Shown: positions 1 through 8,983, numbered from the stretch's first letter. The stretch: 64,000 nt of DNA from Dactylosporangium siamense (GCF_016862795.1 NZ_BONQ01000172.1:35493-99492); one strand, 5' to 3'. Notes: generated from the sequence alone by a model not told the origin. Made by a program: numbers and translations.

Positions 1-208
1 CGGTGCGTTCGAACGTCTCCCGCAGGATGTCGTTGTCGCGGCCTTCCTCGCCGCCCTCGCCGAACTTCAGGTTCTCCCGGAAGAACCGCTGCGGGAACAC
101 CCACGCCTGCAGTTCCATCCACTGCGGCCCCATCAGCTCCCCGAGGGAGTCGGGCGCGATGAACCCGTCCAACGACATCGACACACTGAAGAACACCTTG
201 CCGGCCAT
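1..208 (-). CDS. Dihydrofolate reductase family protein (5' part only)
   Basis: The first 69 residues are visible; the rest runs off the left edge. The start MAGKVFFSVSMSLDGFIA, followed by PDSLGELMGPQWMELQAWVF, is the typical opening of RibD-C/DHFR-like proteins, in which SMSLDGFIA forms the first strand and the NADPH-site loop. These proteins are presumed NAD(P)H-dependent reductases with unknown substrates. The ATG overlaps the stop of the upstream AHSA1 gene (ATGA), so translation is coupled in an ArsR-AHSA1-DHFR operon, a common actinobacterial arrangement. Confidence 0.82.
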   Translation of the reverse strand, partial: MAGKVFFSVSMSLDGFIAPDSLGELMGPQWMELQAWVFPQRFFRENLKFGEGGEEGRDNDILRETFERT

Positions 209-699
209 CAGCCCTCCGCTCCGTTCCGGATGATCTCGGCGACGTACGCCGCCAGGTTGTTCAGGGTCTGCCGGCCGCCCTCGACCGCGTGATACTTCTC
301 GACCGCCTCGTCGCGCAGCTCCCTGGTGGGGAACACCGTGCGCATGACGAGCCGGGTCGCCGCGCCGTCCGGCGCGAAGGTCAGCACCGACTCGAAGGCA
401 TTCGGGTCGTCGCGGTGCTCACCGTGCAGCAGCGCGATCCGCTCCGGCGGGGTGATCTCGGTCCAGGTGATCCACTCTGAATAGTCCGTCCCGTCCGGCC
501 CGTGCATCACGAAGTCCCAGACCTCCCCGACGCGGAACCCGAAGGCCCGCGTCGTGGTGGTGAACCCCTCCGGGCCCCACCACTGCGACAGGTGCCGGAC
601 CTCGGTGAACGCCTCGAACACCAGCTCCCGTGGGGCGTCGATGACCCTGGAGACCACCACCTCCCGGTCCGCCCCCGCCTCCTGCTCAACCCCTGCCAT
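208..699 (-). CDS. SRPBCC / AHSA1-like domain protein
   Basis: This 163-residue protein has the START-like fold of the AHSA1/CalC group. It shows the opening VVVSRVIDAPRELVFEAFTE, the WWGPEGFTTT segment and the late LTFAPDGAATRLVMR strand. Such proteins bind hydrophobic ligands in a cavity and are soluble; the ligand here is unknown. It lies 3 bp after the ArsR gene and overlaps the DHFR-like gene, so the three form one operon. Pairing with an ArsR repressor is the usual context for this subfamily. Confidence 0.87.
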   Translation of the reverse strand: MAGVEQEAGADREVVVSRVIDAPRELVFEAFTEVRHLSQWWGPEGFTTTTRAFGFRVGEVWDFVMHGPDGTDYSEWITWTEITPPERIALLHGEHRDDPNAFESVLTFAPDGAATRLVMRTVFPTRELRDEAVEKYHAVEGGRQTLNNLAAYVAEIIRNGAEG

Positions 700-702
700 G
701 GG

Positions 703-1056
703 TCACTCCCCCTGCCGTGTCTGTTTGAGGTCCTGCACGTAGGTGTCGAGCCGGTCGAAACTCTCGTTCCAGAACTGCTCGAACCCGCCGATCCACTCGT
801 GGATGGGCCGCAGCCCGCGGGCGTCCAGGCCGTAGAGGCGCTGCTTGCCCGCCCCGCGGACCCGCACCAGCCCCACCTCCCGGAGCACCCGCAGGTGCTT
901 GGACGCCCCGGGCTGGGTCATCCCCAGCTCCTGGGCCAGGGCCGTCACCGGCCGCTCACCCGCCCGCAGCAGCGCCAGGATCTCCCGGCGCTGCGGCTCG
1001 GCGATCGCGTTGAACGCGTCGGACGTCGTCGCTGCTCGTGCCACGGCAGCCATCAT
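703..1056 (-). CDS. ArsR-family transcriptional regulator (AHSA1 operon)
   Basis: This 117-residue winged-helix protein opens with DAFNAIAEPQRREILALL, followed by a recognition helix in MTQPGASKHLRVLREVGLV and a wing reading GAGKQRLYGLD. No metal-binding cysteine pair is visible, so it belongs with the non-metal ArsR proteins that precede AHSA1 genes. It heads the operon and probably represses it. The upstream 1060-1090 region is AT-richer and contains an imperfect inverted CCG-ATAA-CGG element just before the ATG, a possible autoregulatory site. Confidence 0.88.
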   Translation of the reverse strand: MMAAVARAATTSDAFNAIAEPQRREILALLRAGERPVTALAQELGMTQPGASKHLRVLREVGLVRVRGAGKQRLYGLDARGLRPIHEWIGGFEQFWNESFDRLDTYVQDLKQTRQGE

Positions 1057-1165
1057 ATTCCGATAACGGTATGCGTCAAGCCGGTACCGCTACATTGCCC
1101 CGGCAGCGGCGCTGTTCAGCGACTGACCCCACGGGCCGACGGCCCCGATCGAGAGATACATAAAG

Positions 1166-1179
1166 GATTCATATAAATC
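1166..1179. promoter_or_regulatory. Near-palindromic MarR-type operator
   Basis: The 14-bp sequence GATTCATATAAATC is a near-perfect palindrome (one mismatched pair). It sits immediately upstream of a -10-like TATGCT at 1183-1188, six bases before the MarR ATG. The position fits an operator for the adjacent MarR protein. The assignment rests on symmetry and location only. Confidence 0.5.
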
Positions 1180-1194
1180 GGCTATGCTTCTGGC

Positions 1195-1653
1195 ATGAGT
1201 CGCCGAGACGCCGCGCACGGTGCTTCCGATGCCATCGGGTCAGCCCTCTACGGTCTGGCCACCAGGGCCGTGAGACGCCTCCCCCGCGACATGAGCCTGA
1301 CGTCCGCCGCCACCCTGGCCACCCTGGACAAGACCGGCCCGCGACGGATCACCGATCTGGCGGTGGCCGAGGGCGTCACCCAGCCCGCGATGACCGTCCT
1401 GGTCCGGGTGATGGAGGAAGCCGGGCTGGTCGAGCGGAAGGGCGATCCGTCCGACAGGCGGGTCACGCTGGTGTGCCTGACCGAGGCCGGCGCGTCGTAC
1501 GTCCGGACGCGACGCCAGGCGGGCATCGACGCGTACGCGCGGATGATCGACGAACTCACCGGTGACGAGGTCGAGGCCCTGGCAGCAGCCCTTCCGGCGC
1601 TGCTGCGTCTGGCCGAGCTCGAAAGCCACGCCCGAGAGGAGTCGGACCGGTGA
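1195..1653 (+). CDS. MarR-family transcriptional regulator
   Basis: This 152-residue protein has the MarR winged helix: SLTSAATLATLDKTGPRRIT, then LAVAEGVTQPAMTVLVRVME as the helix-turn-helix, and the wing GDPSDRRVTLVCLTEAG, where DxRxxxxxLT is the family signature. It overlaps the downstream MFS gene by four bases (GTGA), so the two are cotranslated and it most likely represses its own exporter. The start follows a TATGCT hexamer by six bases, suggesting a leaderless transcript. Confidence 0.92.
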   Translation: MSRRDAAHGASDAIGSALYGLATRAVRRLPRDMSLTSAATLATLDKTGPRRITDLAVAEGVTQPAMTVLVRVMEEAGLVERKGDPSDRRVTLVCLTEAGASYVRTRRQAGIDAYARMIDELTGDEVEALAAALPALLRLAELESHAREESDR

Positions 1654-3098
1654 CCGCGCCCGTGAGCACCGCACCGATACGTTCCGAGGCACGTCTGCTG
1701 GTCCCCGCCCTGCTGTTCATCGCCCTGGTCGTGGCGGCGGTCGCCAGCCTCGGGACGCCGCTCATCACCAGCGTGGCGACCACGTTTCACGTCTCCCTCG
1801 ACAGCGCGCAGTGGACGCTGACCATCGCCCTGCTCAGCGGCGCCGTCGCCACACCCGTCCTCGGCCGGCTCGGCGCCGGTCCGCACCGGCGGGCCACGAT
1901 TCTCGCCACGCTGGCGATCGTCGTCGTCGGCAGCGCGCTCACCGTGCTGCCGCTGCCGTTCGCCTGGCTGCTCGTGGGCAGAGCGGCCCAAGGCGTCGGA
2001 CTCGGGCTCACGGCGCTGATGATGGGCGTGGCCCGCGACCATCTTCCCGAGGAGCGCAGCGCGGCCACAATCGCCCTGATCTCAGTGGTCTCCATCATCG
2101 GCGCCGGCGTCGGCTACCCGCTGGCCGCGCTGCTCGCCGAGCTCGGCGGACTGCGGGCCGCCTACGGCCTCGGCCTGCTCGTCACCGCCATCGCCTTCGT
2201 GACCGCGTGGCGCTCCATGCCCGCAGCTCCCGAAGGCCGCTCCGCTCACCTGAACGTGGCCGGAGCGCTCGTCCTGGCGGGTGGACTGTTCCTCGTCCTG
2301 TTCCTGGCCGGCGAGCGGAGCCTGTGGAGCCGACACCTCGCCGTGGCGGTGCCCCTTGCCGTCGCCGCCGTGCTCCTGCTCTGCGTCTGGACCGTTTCCG
2401 AACTGCGAACCGGGACGCCCCTGATCGACGTCCGGGCGGTGCGGCACCCGGCGGTCGCCGGAGCGAACATCGCCATGTTCGTCGGCGGGATCGGCATGTA
2501 CCTCCTGCTCACGCTCATCACCCGCTACGCGCAGACACCGCACAGCGCCGGCTACGGCTTCGGACTGACCACCTTCGTGGCGGGGCTGGTCCTCATCCCG
2601 TTCTCCGTGCTGGGGTTCGTCGCCGGCAAGCTCACGCCGCGGGTCCGCCGACGGGTCGACGGCCCCCTGCTCCTGGCCGGCAGCGCCGCCATCGTCGGCG
2701 GCGGGTTCGTCCTGTTCGCCACCGCCCGGTCCAACCTGGCCGAACTGCTCGCGGCCATGAGCGTGCTGGGCTTCGGCGTCGGCAGCTTCTCGGCCGCCAT
2801 GCCCGGCGTCATCCTGGCCGTCACCCCCAAGAGCGAGACGTCGAGCGCCATGAGCTTCAACTACGTCGTCCGCAGCGTCGGGTACTCCCTGGGCAGCGCC
2901 ATCGGCGGTCTGGTCCTGGCCGCCGGCACCGCCACGGGCCACCTCTTCCCGGACGACGACGCCTACACGACCGCGGCGCTGGTCGGCGTCGCCGCGATGG
3001 CGATCACGACGATGGTCAGCCTCGCCCTCGCCCGCCGACGCTCACCCGGGACCGATCCGATCACAGCCCCGGGCCGGTCGAGTCGAACCGGAAACTGA
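1650..3098 (+). CDS. MFS transporter, 14-TM drug exporter type
   Basis: This 482-residue membrane protein resembles DHA2-type proton-coupled exporters. It shows an opening helix with LVPALLFIALVVAAVASLGTP, the motif-A-like region RLGAGPHRRATILATLAIV and the motif-C-like stretch VVSIIGAGVGYPLAALLAE near helix 5. A long run of alternating hydrophobic segments follows to residue 460. The GTG start overlaps the MarR stop. The substrate is not predictable; a regulator-exporter pair usually handles toxic small molecules. Confidence 0.9.
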   Translation: MTAPVSTAPIRSEARLLVPALLFIALVVAAVASLGTPLITSVATTFHVSLDSAQWTLTIALLSGAVATPVLGRLGAGPHRRATILATLAIVVVGSALTVLPLPFAWLLVGRAAQGVGLGLTALMMGVARDHLPEERSAATIALISVVSIIGAGVGYPLAALLAELGGLRAAYGLGLLVTAIAFVTAWRSMPAAPEGRSAHLNVAGALVLAGGLFLVLFLAGERSLWSRHLAVAVPLAVAAVLLLCVWTVSELRTGTPLIDVRAVRHPAVAGANIAMFVGGIGMYLLLTLITRYAQTPHSAGYGFGLTTFVAGLVLIPFSVLGFVAGKLTPRVRRRVDGPLLLAGSAAIVGGGFVLFATARSNLAELLAAMSVLGFGVGSFSAAMPGVILAVTPKSETSSAMSFNYVVRSVGYSLGSAIGGLVLAAGTATGHLFPDDDAYTTAALVGVAAMAITTMVSLALARRRSPGTDPITAPGRSSRTGN

Positions 3099-3132
3099 GG
3101 ATCGGAGCCGTCCGACCTTGACGCCGGCCCAC

Positions 3133-3156
3133 GGCCGCGGCTCAGAGCCCGCGGCC
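3133..3156. terminator. GC hairpin between convergent genes
   Basis: GGCCGCGG and CCGCGGCC form an 8-bp perfect stem around an 8-base loop, exactly where the MFS gene and the DinB-like gene converge. There is no T-run, as is usual in high-GC actinobacteria. It overlaps the last codons of the DinB-like gene. Confidence 0.45.
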
Positions 3157-3639
3157 GCCGTCGACGGCCTCGCGGATGATGTCGGCGTGGCCCGCGTGCC
3201 GCGCCGTCTCCTGGAGCAGGTGCAGCACCACCCCACGCAGGTTCTCGTCGACCAGGTCCGCCCGGGCGCATCGCGCGTCGAGGTCGCCGCCGGCGAGGAT
3301 CTCCCGGGAGACCGCGATCTGCTCCAGGTAGTACGCCGCGACGCTCTCCACCGTGTCCTCATCGCTGAGCGCGAAGGTGGGGTCCCGCCCTTCGTCCGGC
3401 ACCGCCGGCCACTCGTCCGGGAAGCTCCGCCCCGCGAAGATGATCTGAAACCACCTGCGCTCCCAGACGGCCGAGTGTTTCAGCAGGCTCAGCAACGACA
3501 GCGAGCTCACGGTCGCGGCCGTGCGCGCGTCCTTGTCGGACAGGCCCTCGACCTTGCGGATCAACGCATCCCGCGCCTGGTCGAGAAAGCCGCACAGCGC
3601 ATCCCGCTCGGTCGCGGTCGAGAACATGTCGGTCGCCAC
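3142..3639 (-). CDS. DinB-like (DUF664) protein
   Basis: This protein of about 165 residues looks like the DinB/DUF664 four-helix family. It has a conserved LKHSAVWERRWFQ helix bearing one putative metal-ligand histidine and a C-terminal VVLHLLQETARHAGHADIIR with two more; HxxxH/H triads of this kind bind a divalent metal. Members include mycothiol- or bacillithiol-dependent transferases, so a thiol-transfer role is possible but unproven. I prefer the GTG at 3639 because TACTGT lies seven bases upstream, a leaderless arrangement; a GTG at 3648 is also possible. Confidence 0.82.
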   Translation of the reverse strand: MATDMFSTATERDALCGFLDQARDALIRKVEGLSDKDARTAATVSSLSLLSLLKHSAVWERRWFQIIFAGRSFPDEWPAVPDEGRDPTFALSDEDTVESVAAYYLEQIAVSREILAGGDLDARCARADLVDENLRGVVLHLLQETARHAGHADIIREAVDGGRGL

Positions 3640-3665
3640 GTCGCACACAGTATCGAAGCTGCCCG

Positions 3666-5594
3666 CTACCCCCCACCCGTCCCGGACCCGGCCGAGACAA
3701 GCGGGAACGGCTCAGCGGCGGCGTCCGCATCCGGCTCGGCGAGCGGGATCTCCGCGGTCAAAGTCGTGCCCGCCGCCACCGGGCTGGTGACGCCGAACCG
3801 GCCGCCCAACGCCTCGACGCGGTCGCGCAGACCGACCAGCCCCGTCCCGTCACCCGGTTTGGCCCCGCCGATCCCGTCGTCGTGGACCGACAGCCACACG
3901 CTGCGCTCGTCCGACTCCACCGCGACGCAGGCGACGGATGCCCGCGAGTGCTTGGTGATGTTGGTCAGCGCCTCCGAGACCACGTAGTACACGGCCACCT
4001 CCACCCGCTCGGGAAGCCGCTTCGGGACCTTCAGCCGCAGCTCGACGGGCACGATGCTGCGCCGGGCCAGCTTGCGCAGCATCGGGCCGATCCCGCCCTG
4101 GGTCAGCAGCGCCGGATGGATGCCGCGGGCGAGGTCGGTCATGCTCTCGTGGATCTCGGTGAGATTCCGGACGGTCTCGGCCAGCAGCTGCCGCGCCGCC
4201 GGCAGGTCGTTCAACGCCGACTCCTCCGCCATGCGCAGTCGCAGGGCGAGTGAGACGATGCGCTGCTGCGGCCCGTCGTGCAGGTCCCGTTCGATGCGGC
4301 GCCGGGCGTCGTCCGCCGCGGTGACCAGCCGCACGCGGGAGGAGATGAGCCGGGCGCGGTTCTCGGTGTTCGCGATCGTCGTGGCGACGAGCTCGGTGAA
4401 GGCCAACAGGCGCTTCTCCGCGGCGTCGGGGATCGGCTGCGGCTGGTAGGACATGACGAGCGTGACGCCCCAGAGCTCACCGTCGACGACGATCGGCACG
4501 CCGAGGCCGAGGTGGATGCCGCGGGAGCGCAGTTCCCTGGCGATCGGCCCGGTGGCGGTGTCGTAGTCGACCCGTGCCGTGCGGCGGGTACGCAGGATCG
4601 TGCTGACGATGTTCTGGCCCTCAATGGGCAGGTTCGGGTGGTCGGACAGCAGGTCCCCGCGCTCGTCGCGCTCGGAGATCGCCGTGACGGTGCGGTCCGA
4701 CTCATACCGCATCAGTGCGGTGTGGAACCCCGGGAACAGGCCGTGGAGCTCGGCCGTCACCGCCGCGAACACCGCTGCGGGCGATCCGCCCGTGGCGACC
4801 ATCGTCGCCACCCGCTGCAGTGCCGCCTGCTCCGCCAGCAACGCCTGGGTCGCCTGTTGGCTGGTCCGTAGGGTATCGATGAGCTCCTGGCGCTCGATGG
4901 CGGTGCGAACGATCGAACCCAGTGCCGGGCCGAGCCGGTCCCGGAGGCGCTCCAGCGTCTTCGGCGGGGTGGTGGCGGGCACGACGAGCCGCACCGCGGG
5001 CCGCCCCCCGTCACCGAGTTTCAGCACGGTCGCACCGCCCATGCTGTCCAGGACCGTAGCGTCGCCGACCTCGATCGACACGCGCGGGAGACCGAACCGG
5101 GCCGCCAGGCGACGCGACCCGGCCCGTAGCCCGGACGCCAGATCGTCCTCGCCGAGGATCTGGCGGGCGACCTCGACGGAGATTTCGGCCTCGTCCGCCC
5201 GCTGGTGGGCCTCCTCGGACCGCTCCCGGGCGAGGTCGGCCAGCCAGCCGCTGATGACGGCCACGATCCCGAAGATCAGGGCCCGCTGCCCATCCTGCAC
5301 CAGGCTCAGGTGCAGGCCGCCCGGAGGCACGTGAACGACGTTGAACACCACCGTGCTGGCCAGCGCGACGGCGATGCCGAGCCGGGTGCCCCATACGGTC
5401 GTCACCGCCACCACGCCGAGGATGTAGACGCCGGCACTCGGCTGGACATGCGGGTGGGCGACCTGCAGCATCGCGAGTATGGCCGTCTCGGCGGCGATGA
5501 CCATCGCCGCGACGGCCACACCGACGAGGAGCGGTGGTCGCGTCGGCAGCGTCCACGACGTGAGCCGACGCCGAACCCCGTTGGTCACCGTCAT
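3666..5594 (-). CDS. Membrane sensor histidine kinase, DUF4118-GAF-HisKA_3
   Basis: The protein has 642 residues. Residues 15-110 hold about four membrane helices of the DUF4118 (KdpD-like) type. A GAF domain lies around 240-395, and the dimerisation helix carries RRRIERDLHDGPQQRIV with the phospho-acceptor histidine in the NarL-type H box. The C-terminal ATPase shows N-box residues ALTNITKHS and the G boxes HDDGIGGAKPGDGTGLVGLR. It should phosphorylate a LuxR/NarL-type response regulator, but none is adjacent, so it is an orphan kinase. The ATG at 5594 gives a sensible short cytoplasmic leader; the frame stays open further upstream, but the composition there is unlike a membrane sensor. Confidence 0.88.
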   Translation of the reverse strand: MTVTNGVRRRLTSWTLPTRPPLLVGVAVAAMVIAAETAILAMLQVAHPHVQPSAGVYILGVVAVTTVWGTRLGIAVALASTVVFNVVHVPPGGLHLSLVQDGQRALIFGIVAVISGWLADLARERSEEAHQRADEAEISVEVARQILGEDDLASGLRAGSRRLAARFGLPRVSIEVGDATVLDSMGGATVLKLGDGGRPAVRLVVPATTPPKTLERLRDRLGPALGSIVRTAIERQELIDTLRTSQQATQALLAEQAALQRVATMVATGGSPAAVFAAVTAELHGLFPGFHTALMRYESDRTVTAISERDERGDLLSDHPNLPIEGQNIVSTILRTRRTARVDYDTATGPIARELRSRGIHLGLGVPIVVDGELWGVTLVMSYQPQPIPDAAEKRLLAFTELVATTIANTENRARLISSRVRLVTAADDARRRIERDLHDGPQQRIVSLALRLRMAEESALNDLPAARQLLAETVRNLTEIHESMTDLARGIHPALLTQGGIGPMLRKLARRSIVPVELRLKVPKRLPERVEVAVYYVVSEALTNITKHSRASVACVAVESDERSVWLSVHDDGIGGAKPGDGTGLVGLRDRVEALGGRFGVTSPVAAGTTLTAEIPLAEPDADAAAEPFPLVSAGSGTGGG

Positions 5595-5789
5595 TCGGCC
5601 TCCCGGTCGGCGAGGTCGCGGGTGTGGGACCAGGCCTGCCGGGACCGGTCCGGCATACACACGTCGACCGTTCGCCCTCCCGCCGACCGCCAGCACCACC
5701 CGATTCGGGTGACATCGCGCCGCCGTCGGTACCGCTGCCAGCGGCGCGGAAACCCGGTTCCGGGTGTGAACGCCTCCGCCGGGGGAAGG

Positions 5790-5803
5790 GCCGTAGCTAC
5801 GGC
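5790..5803. promoter_or_regulatory. Perfect 14-bp palindrome upstream of the DUF1876 gene
   Basis: GCCGTAGCTACGGC is a perfect palindrome 100 bp before the DUF1876 start. The rest of the 308-bp space from 5595 to 5902, between the divergent kinase and DUF1876 genes, shows no gene. Its size and place suit a dimeric regulator, but no family can be named. Confidence 0.35.
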
Positions 5804-5902
5804 GATCTGAACGCACGGCTGCTGGGCCCGGCGGTGCCGTCGCACCCGGTCCTGCGGGCCGGCGCCGAATCCGCCGCCGTCGCACCGCCACAGGAGGTTG
5901 CC

Positions 5903-6172
5903 ATGTCAACAGCCAAACACTGGAGCGTCGACGTCTACATCGGGGAGGACGACGGACGCACGTCCGCCGAGGCTCGCCTGCAGACCGACGACGCCGGCCA
6001 GCTCCGCGGGTACGGCGAGGCACGCCTGCATCCCATGGACCACGACGTACCGGAGATCGGCGACGAAGTGGCCGTGGCGCGGGCGCTGTCCGACCTGGGC
6101 CACCGCGTGCTGCTCGCCGCCGCGGCGGACATCCAGGCCTTTTCCGACGTGCCGGTGCGCCTGGCCCGCTAA
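5903..6172 (+). CDS. DUF1876 domain protein
   Basis: This 89-residue protein starts MSTAKHWSVDVYIGEDDGRT and continues TSAEARLQTDDAGQLRGYGE, the conserved pattern of the DUF1876 (dsRBD-like fold) family; the later DHDVPEIGDEVAVARALSDL is equally typical. In actinobacteria such genes are often part of dormancy or stress regulons, but the molecular role is unknown. A strong AGGAGG lies five bases before the ATG. The DosR-regulon-like company (sensor kinase, SulP transporter) is suggestive only. Confidence 0.88.
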   Translation: MSTAKHWSVDVYIGEDDGRTSAEARLQTDDAGQLRGYGEARLHPMDHDVPEIGDEVAVARALSDLGHRVLLAAAADIQAFSDVPVRLAR

Positions 6173-6220
6173 CAGCGGGACGAGCGGTGCCGGCCGCCCG
6201 GCGGCCGCATCGCGAGGCTC

Positions 6221-7930
6221 ATGCCGGCCAGTTCGCCGACCCGCCTGTTGCCCGGTCTCCGCGTCCTCGCCGGGTACCAGCGCGGCTGGCTGCGTGCCGA
6301 CCTGATCGCCGGCGTCACCGTCGCGGCGTACCTGATCCCGCAGGTCATGGCCTACGCCGGCCTCGCCGGGCTACCACCGGTCGTCGGGCTGTGGGCGATC
6401 CTGCCGGCCCTGGCCCTGTACGCCGTGTTCGGTTCCTCCCGGCAGCTGTCCGTCGGACCGGAGTCCACGACCGCCATCATGACCGCCGTCGTCGTGGGCC
6501 CGCTCGCCGCCGGCGATCCGGCCCGCTACGCACGGCTGGCCGCCGGCCTGGCAGTCGTCGTCGGGCTGCTCTGCCTCGGGTGCTGGGCACTGCGGTTCGG
6601 GTTCGTGGCCGACCTGCTGTCCAGACCCATCCTCGTCGGCTACCTGACCGGCGTGGCGCTCATCATGATGGTCGGACAACTGGGAAGGCTCACCGGCGTG
6701 CCGGTCACCGGCGACACCTTCCCGGCGCGGCTGCTGTCCTTCCTCCGGAACCTGTCCCACCTCCACGTCGGCACGCTGCTGTTCGCCGGCGCCGTGCTCG
6801 CGTTTCTGTTCCTCGCGCAACGGCGCTTCCCGGCGCTACCGGTGCCGCTGCTGGCGGTCCTGCTCGCCACCGTCGCCGTCGCGGTCTTCGGGCTGGAACG
6901 CCACGGCATCAGCGTCGTCGGCCAGATCCCGGCCGGCCTGCCCACCCCGTCCCTGCCGCACCTCGAGGACCTCCAGCACCTGCTGCTGCCCGCGGTCGGC
7001 GTGCTGCTCGTCGGCTACACCGACAACATGCTCACCGCCCGCGCGTTCGCCGCGCGCCAGGACAGCACCATCGACGCCAACCAGGAACTGCTCGCCCTCG
7101 GCACCGCGAACATCGGCGCGGGCCTGTTCCGCGGGTTCCCGGTCAGCAGCAGCGGCAGCCGCACCGCACTCGGCCACGCCGCCGGCAGCCGCACCCAGCT
7201 GTACTCGATCGTCGCCCTGCTCTCGGTGCTGGCCGTGCTGCTGTCCCTCGGCCCGCTCCTGGCCCGCTTCCCCACCGCGGCACTCGGCGCGATCGTCGTC
7301 TACGCGGCGGCGCAGCTGATCGACGTCGCCGGTTTCCGGCGGCTCGCCGCGTTCCGCCGCAGCGAACTGCTCCTCGCCCTCGCCGCCCTGACCGGCGTCC
7401 TCATCCTCGACATTCTCCACGGGGTGCTGCTCGCGGTCGCCCTGTCCGTGACCGAGATGCTCGCCCGCATCGCCCGCCCCCACGACGCGATCCTCGGCAT
7501 CGTGCCCGGCCTGGCCGGCATGCACGACGTCGACGACTACCCCGCCGCACACACCATCCCCGGACTGGTCGTGTACCGCTACGACTCGCCCCTCTTCTTC
7601 GCCAACGCCGAGGACTTCCGCCGCCGCGCCCTCGCCGCGGTCGACGACCATCCCGGACCGGTCGCCTGGTTCGTCCTCAACGCCGAGGCCAACATCGAGG
7701 TCGACATCACCGCACTCGACGCCCTCGAGGCGCTGCGGCGCAAACTGGAAGGCCGGGGCATCGTCTTCGCGCTGGCCCGGATCAAACGGGACCTCCTCGA
7801 CGACCTCGACGCGTTCGGCCTCACCACGTCCGTCGGCCCCGATCGCATCTTCCCTACCTTGCCGACCGCCCTGGCCGCGTATCACGACTGGCGCCGCCGG
7901 CATCCCCCGACCGAGCCCACCAGGCATTGA
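6221..7930 (+). CDS. SulP-family inorganic anion transporter with STAS domain
   Basis: This 569-residue protein has the SLC26/SulP layout. The N-terminal LRADLIAGVTVAAYLIPQVM is the classic first signature, and GPESTTAIMTAVVVGPLA carries the substrate-site region. About 12-14 membrane segments extend to residue 425, and a cytoplasmic STAS domain occupies about 445-545 (YRYDSPLFFANAEDF and later VDITALDALEALRR). It should move sulfate, bicarbonate or a related anion across the plasma membrane. It begins 48 bp after the DUF1876 gene and may share its transcript. Confidence 0.93.
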   Translation: MPASSPTRLLPGLRVLAGYQRGWLRADLIAGVTVAAYLIPQVMAYAGLAGLPPVVGLWAILPALALYAVFGSSRQLSVGPESTTAIMTAVVVGPLAAGDPARYARLAAGLAVVVGLLCLGCWALRFGFVADLLSRPILVGYLTGVALIMMVGQLGRLTGVPVTGDTFPARLLSFLRNLSHLHVGTLLFAGAVLAFLFLAQRRFPALPVPLLAVLLATVAVAVFGLERHGISVVGQIPAGLPTPSLPHLEDLQHLLLPAVGVLLVGYTDNMLTARAFAARQDSTIDANQELLALGTANIGAGLFRGFPVSSSGSRTALGHAAGSRTQLYSIVALLSVLAVLLSLGPLLARFPTAALGAIVVYAAAQLIDVAGFRRLAAFRRSELLLALAALTGVLILDILHGVLLAVALSVTEMLARIARPHDAILGIVPGLAGMHDVDDYPAAHTIPGLVVYRYDSPLFFANAEDFRRRALAAVDDHPGPVAWFVLNAEANIEVDITALDALEALRRKLEGRGIVFALARIKRDLLDDLDAFGLTTSVGPDRIFPTLPTALAAYHDWRRRHPPTEPTRH

Positions 7931-8167
7931 TGCGGCACGCTGTATTTGGGCCGGCCCGACAGCGGCCGTGCTGCGGGGGGCGATGACTCCGGCGGAGGTC
8001 ACCTGCGGTAGGACCGACCCACCTTCAATCAACCACGCCGCGATGTCGCCGTCGTCGGCCTGGCCGCTCGCCGTAGGTCGATGATCGGACACTTCCCTGC
8101 CGCCGATCACTCGACCCCGGTCGAGTGAACGGCTGGGATGACCCGCGCGCTGCTACCGTCCAGCAGC

Positions 8168-8281
8168 ATGATCCGCCCGAAACCGCGCCCGGCCCGGCGA
8201 CGCATCACGGCGCGCGACTTCAACCACCGGCTCGGCCACGTCCACGTCCGCACCTCCATCCTGCGCCGGGACCTGCCGTGA
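8168..8281 (+). CDS. Small basic ORF coupled to the phosphatase gene
   Basis: A 37-codon frame begins MIRPKPRPARRRITARDFNH and ends RRDLP. Its stop overlaps the GTG of the next gene (GTGA), and a -10-like TACCGT sits eight bases before the ATG, suggesting a leaderless transcript that starts here. About a third of the residues are Arg, Lys or His. It may be a true small protein or merely a leader that couples translation. I know of no family. Confidence 0.4.
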   Translation: MIRPKPRPARRRITARDFNHRLGHVHVRTSILRRDLP

Positions 8282-8937
8282 CCACGCTGCTGTTCGTCCG
8301 GCACGGCGAGTCCGTGCACTCCGTGGAGGACTTCGTCGGCGGGCCGCGCGCCTGCCGGGGACTCACCGACCGCGGCCACGACCAGGCCCGCGCCCTCGCG
8401 CTCTCCCCGCAACTGCGCGACGCCCGGCCGGTGGCCGTCTACTCCTCCACGCTGCGCCGCGCGACAGAAACCGCGACCGCGATCGCCACGGCGCTGGGGG
8501 TACCGTCCGAAGAGGACTGTCGACTGTGCACGTGGCACCTCCCTGACTACGCCGACGGGCTGCCGAAGGCGCAGCTGCGTGAGCACGCGGTGCCCGGCGG
8601 CGGGGTGTTCCGGCCGTTCCAACGGGACAACGAGACCTGGGCGGAGCTGGTGGTGCGCGGCAGCCGGGCCGTCCTCGACATCGCCGAGCGGCACGAGGGC
8701 TCCACCGTCGTCATCGTCGGGCACTCCGAGACCGTCGAGGTGTCGTTCCACGCGCTCGGGCTGCTGCCGCTGTTCCGCCCGTTCGACCTCGCCGTTGCGC
8801 CCGCCTCGATCACCGAATGGCACACCGACCAGCCGCCGACCGCGTGGCCGCCGCCGCGATGGACGCTGACCCGGTTCAACCACACGGTGGCACAGCTCCA
8901 GCCGCCGACCGACGCAGGTCAGGCGAACAGCGCCTGA
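8278..8937 (+). CDS. Histidine phosphatase superfamily protein
   Basis: This 219-residue protein has the RHG signature LLFVRHGESVHS at its start, the second arginine in YSSTLRRATETATAIA and the catalytic His in VIVGHSETVEVSF. Enzymes of this group form a phosphohistidine and hydrolyse phospho-sugars, nucleotides or related esters. The GTG at 8278 is chosen because it overlaps the stop of a small upstream ORF and leaves the normal short lead before the RHG motif. The substrate is unknown. Confidence 0.85.
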   Translation: MTTLLFVRHGESVHSVEDFVGGPRACRGLTDRGHDQARALALSPQLRDARPVAVYSSTLRRATETATAIATALGVPSEEDCRLCTWHLPDYADGLPKAQLREHAVPGGGVFRPFQRDNETWAELVVRGSRAVLDIAERHEGSTVVIVGHSETVEVSFHALGLLPLFRPFDLAVAPASITEWHTDQPPTAWPPPRWTLTRFNHTVAQLQPPTDAGQANSA

Positions 8938-8983
8938 CGTCCCGGCGCGGCCGGCCCGGGACGCTCTCGCGGCTTCACCTGCC

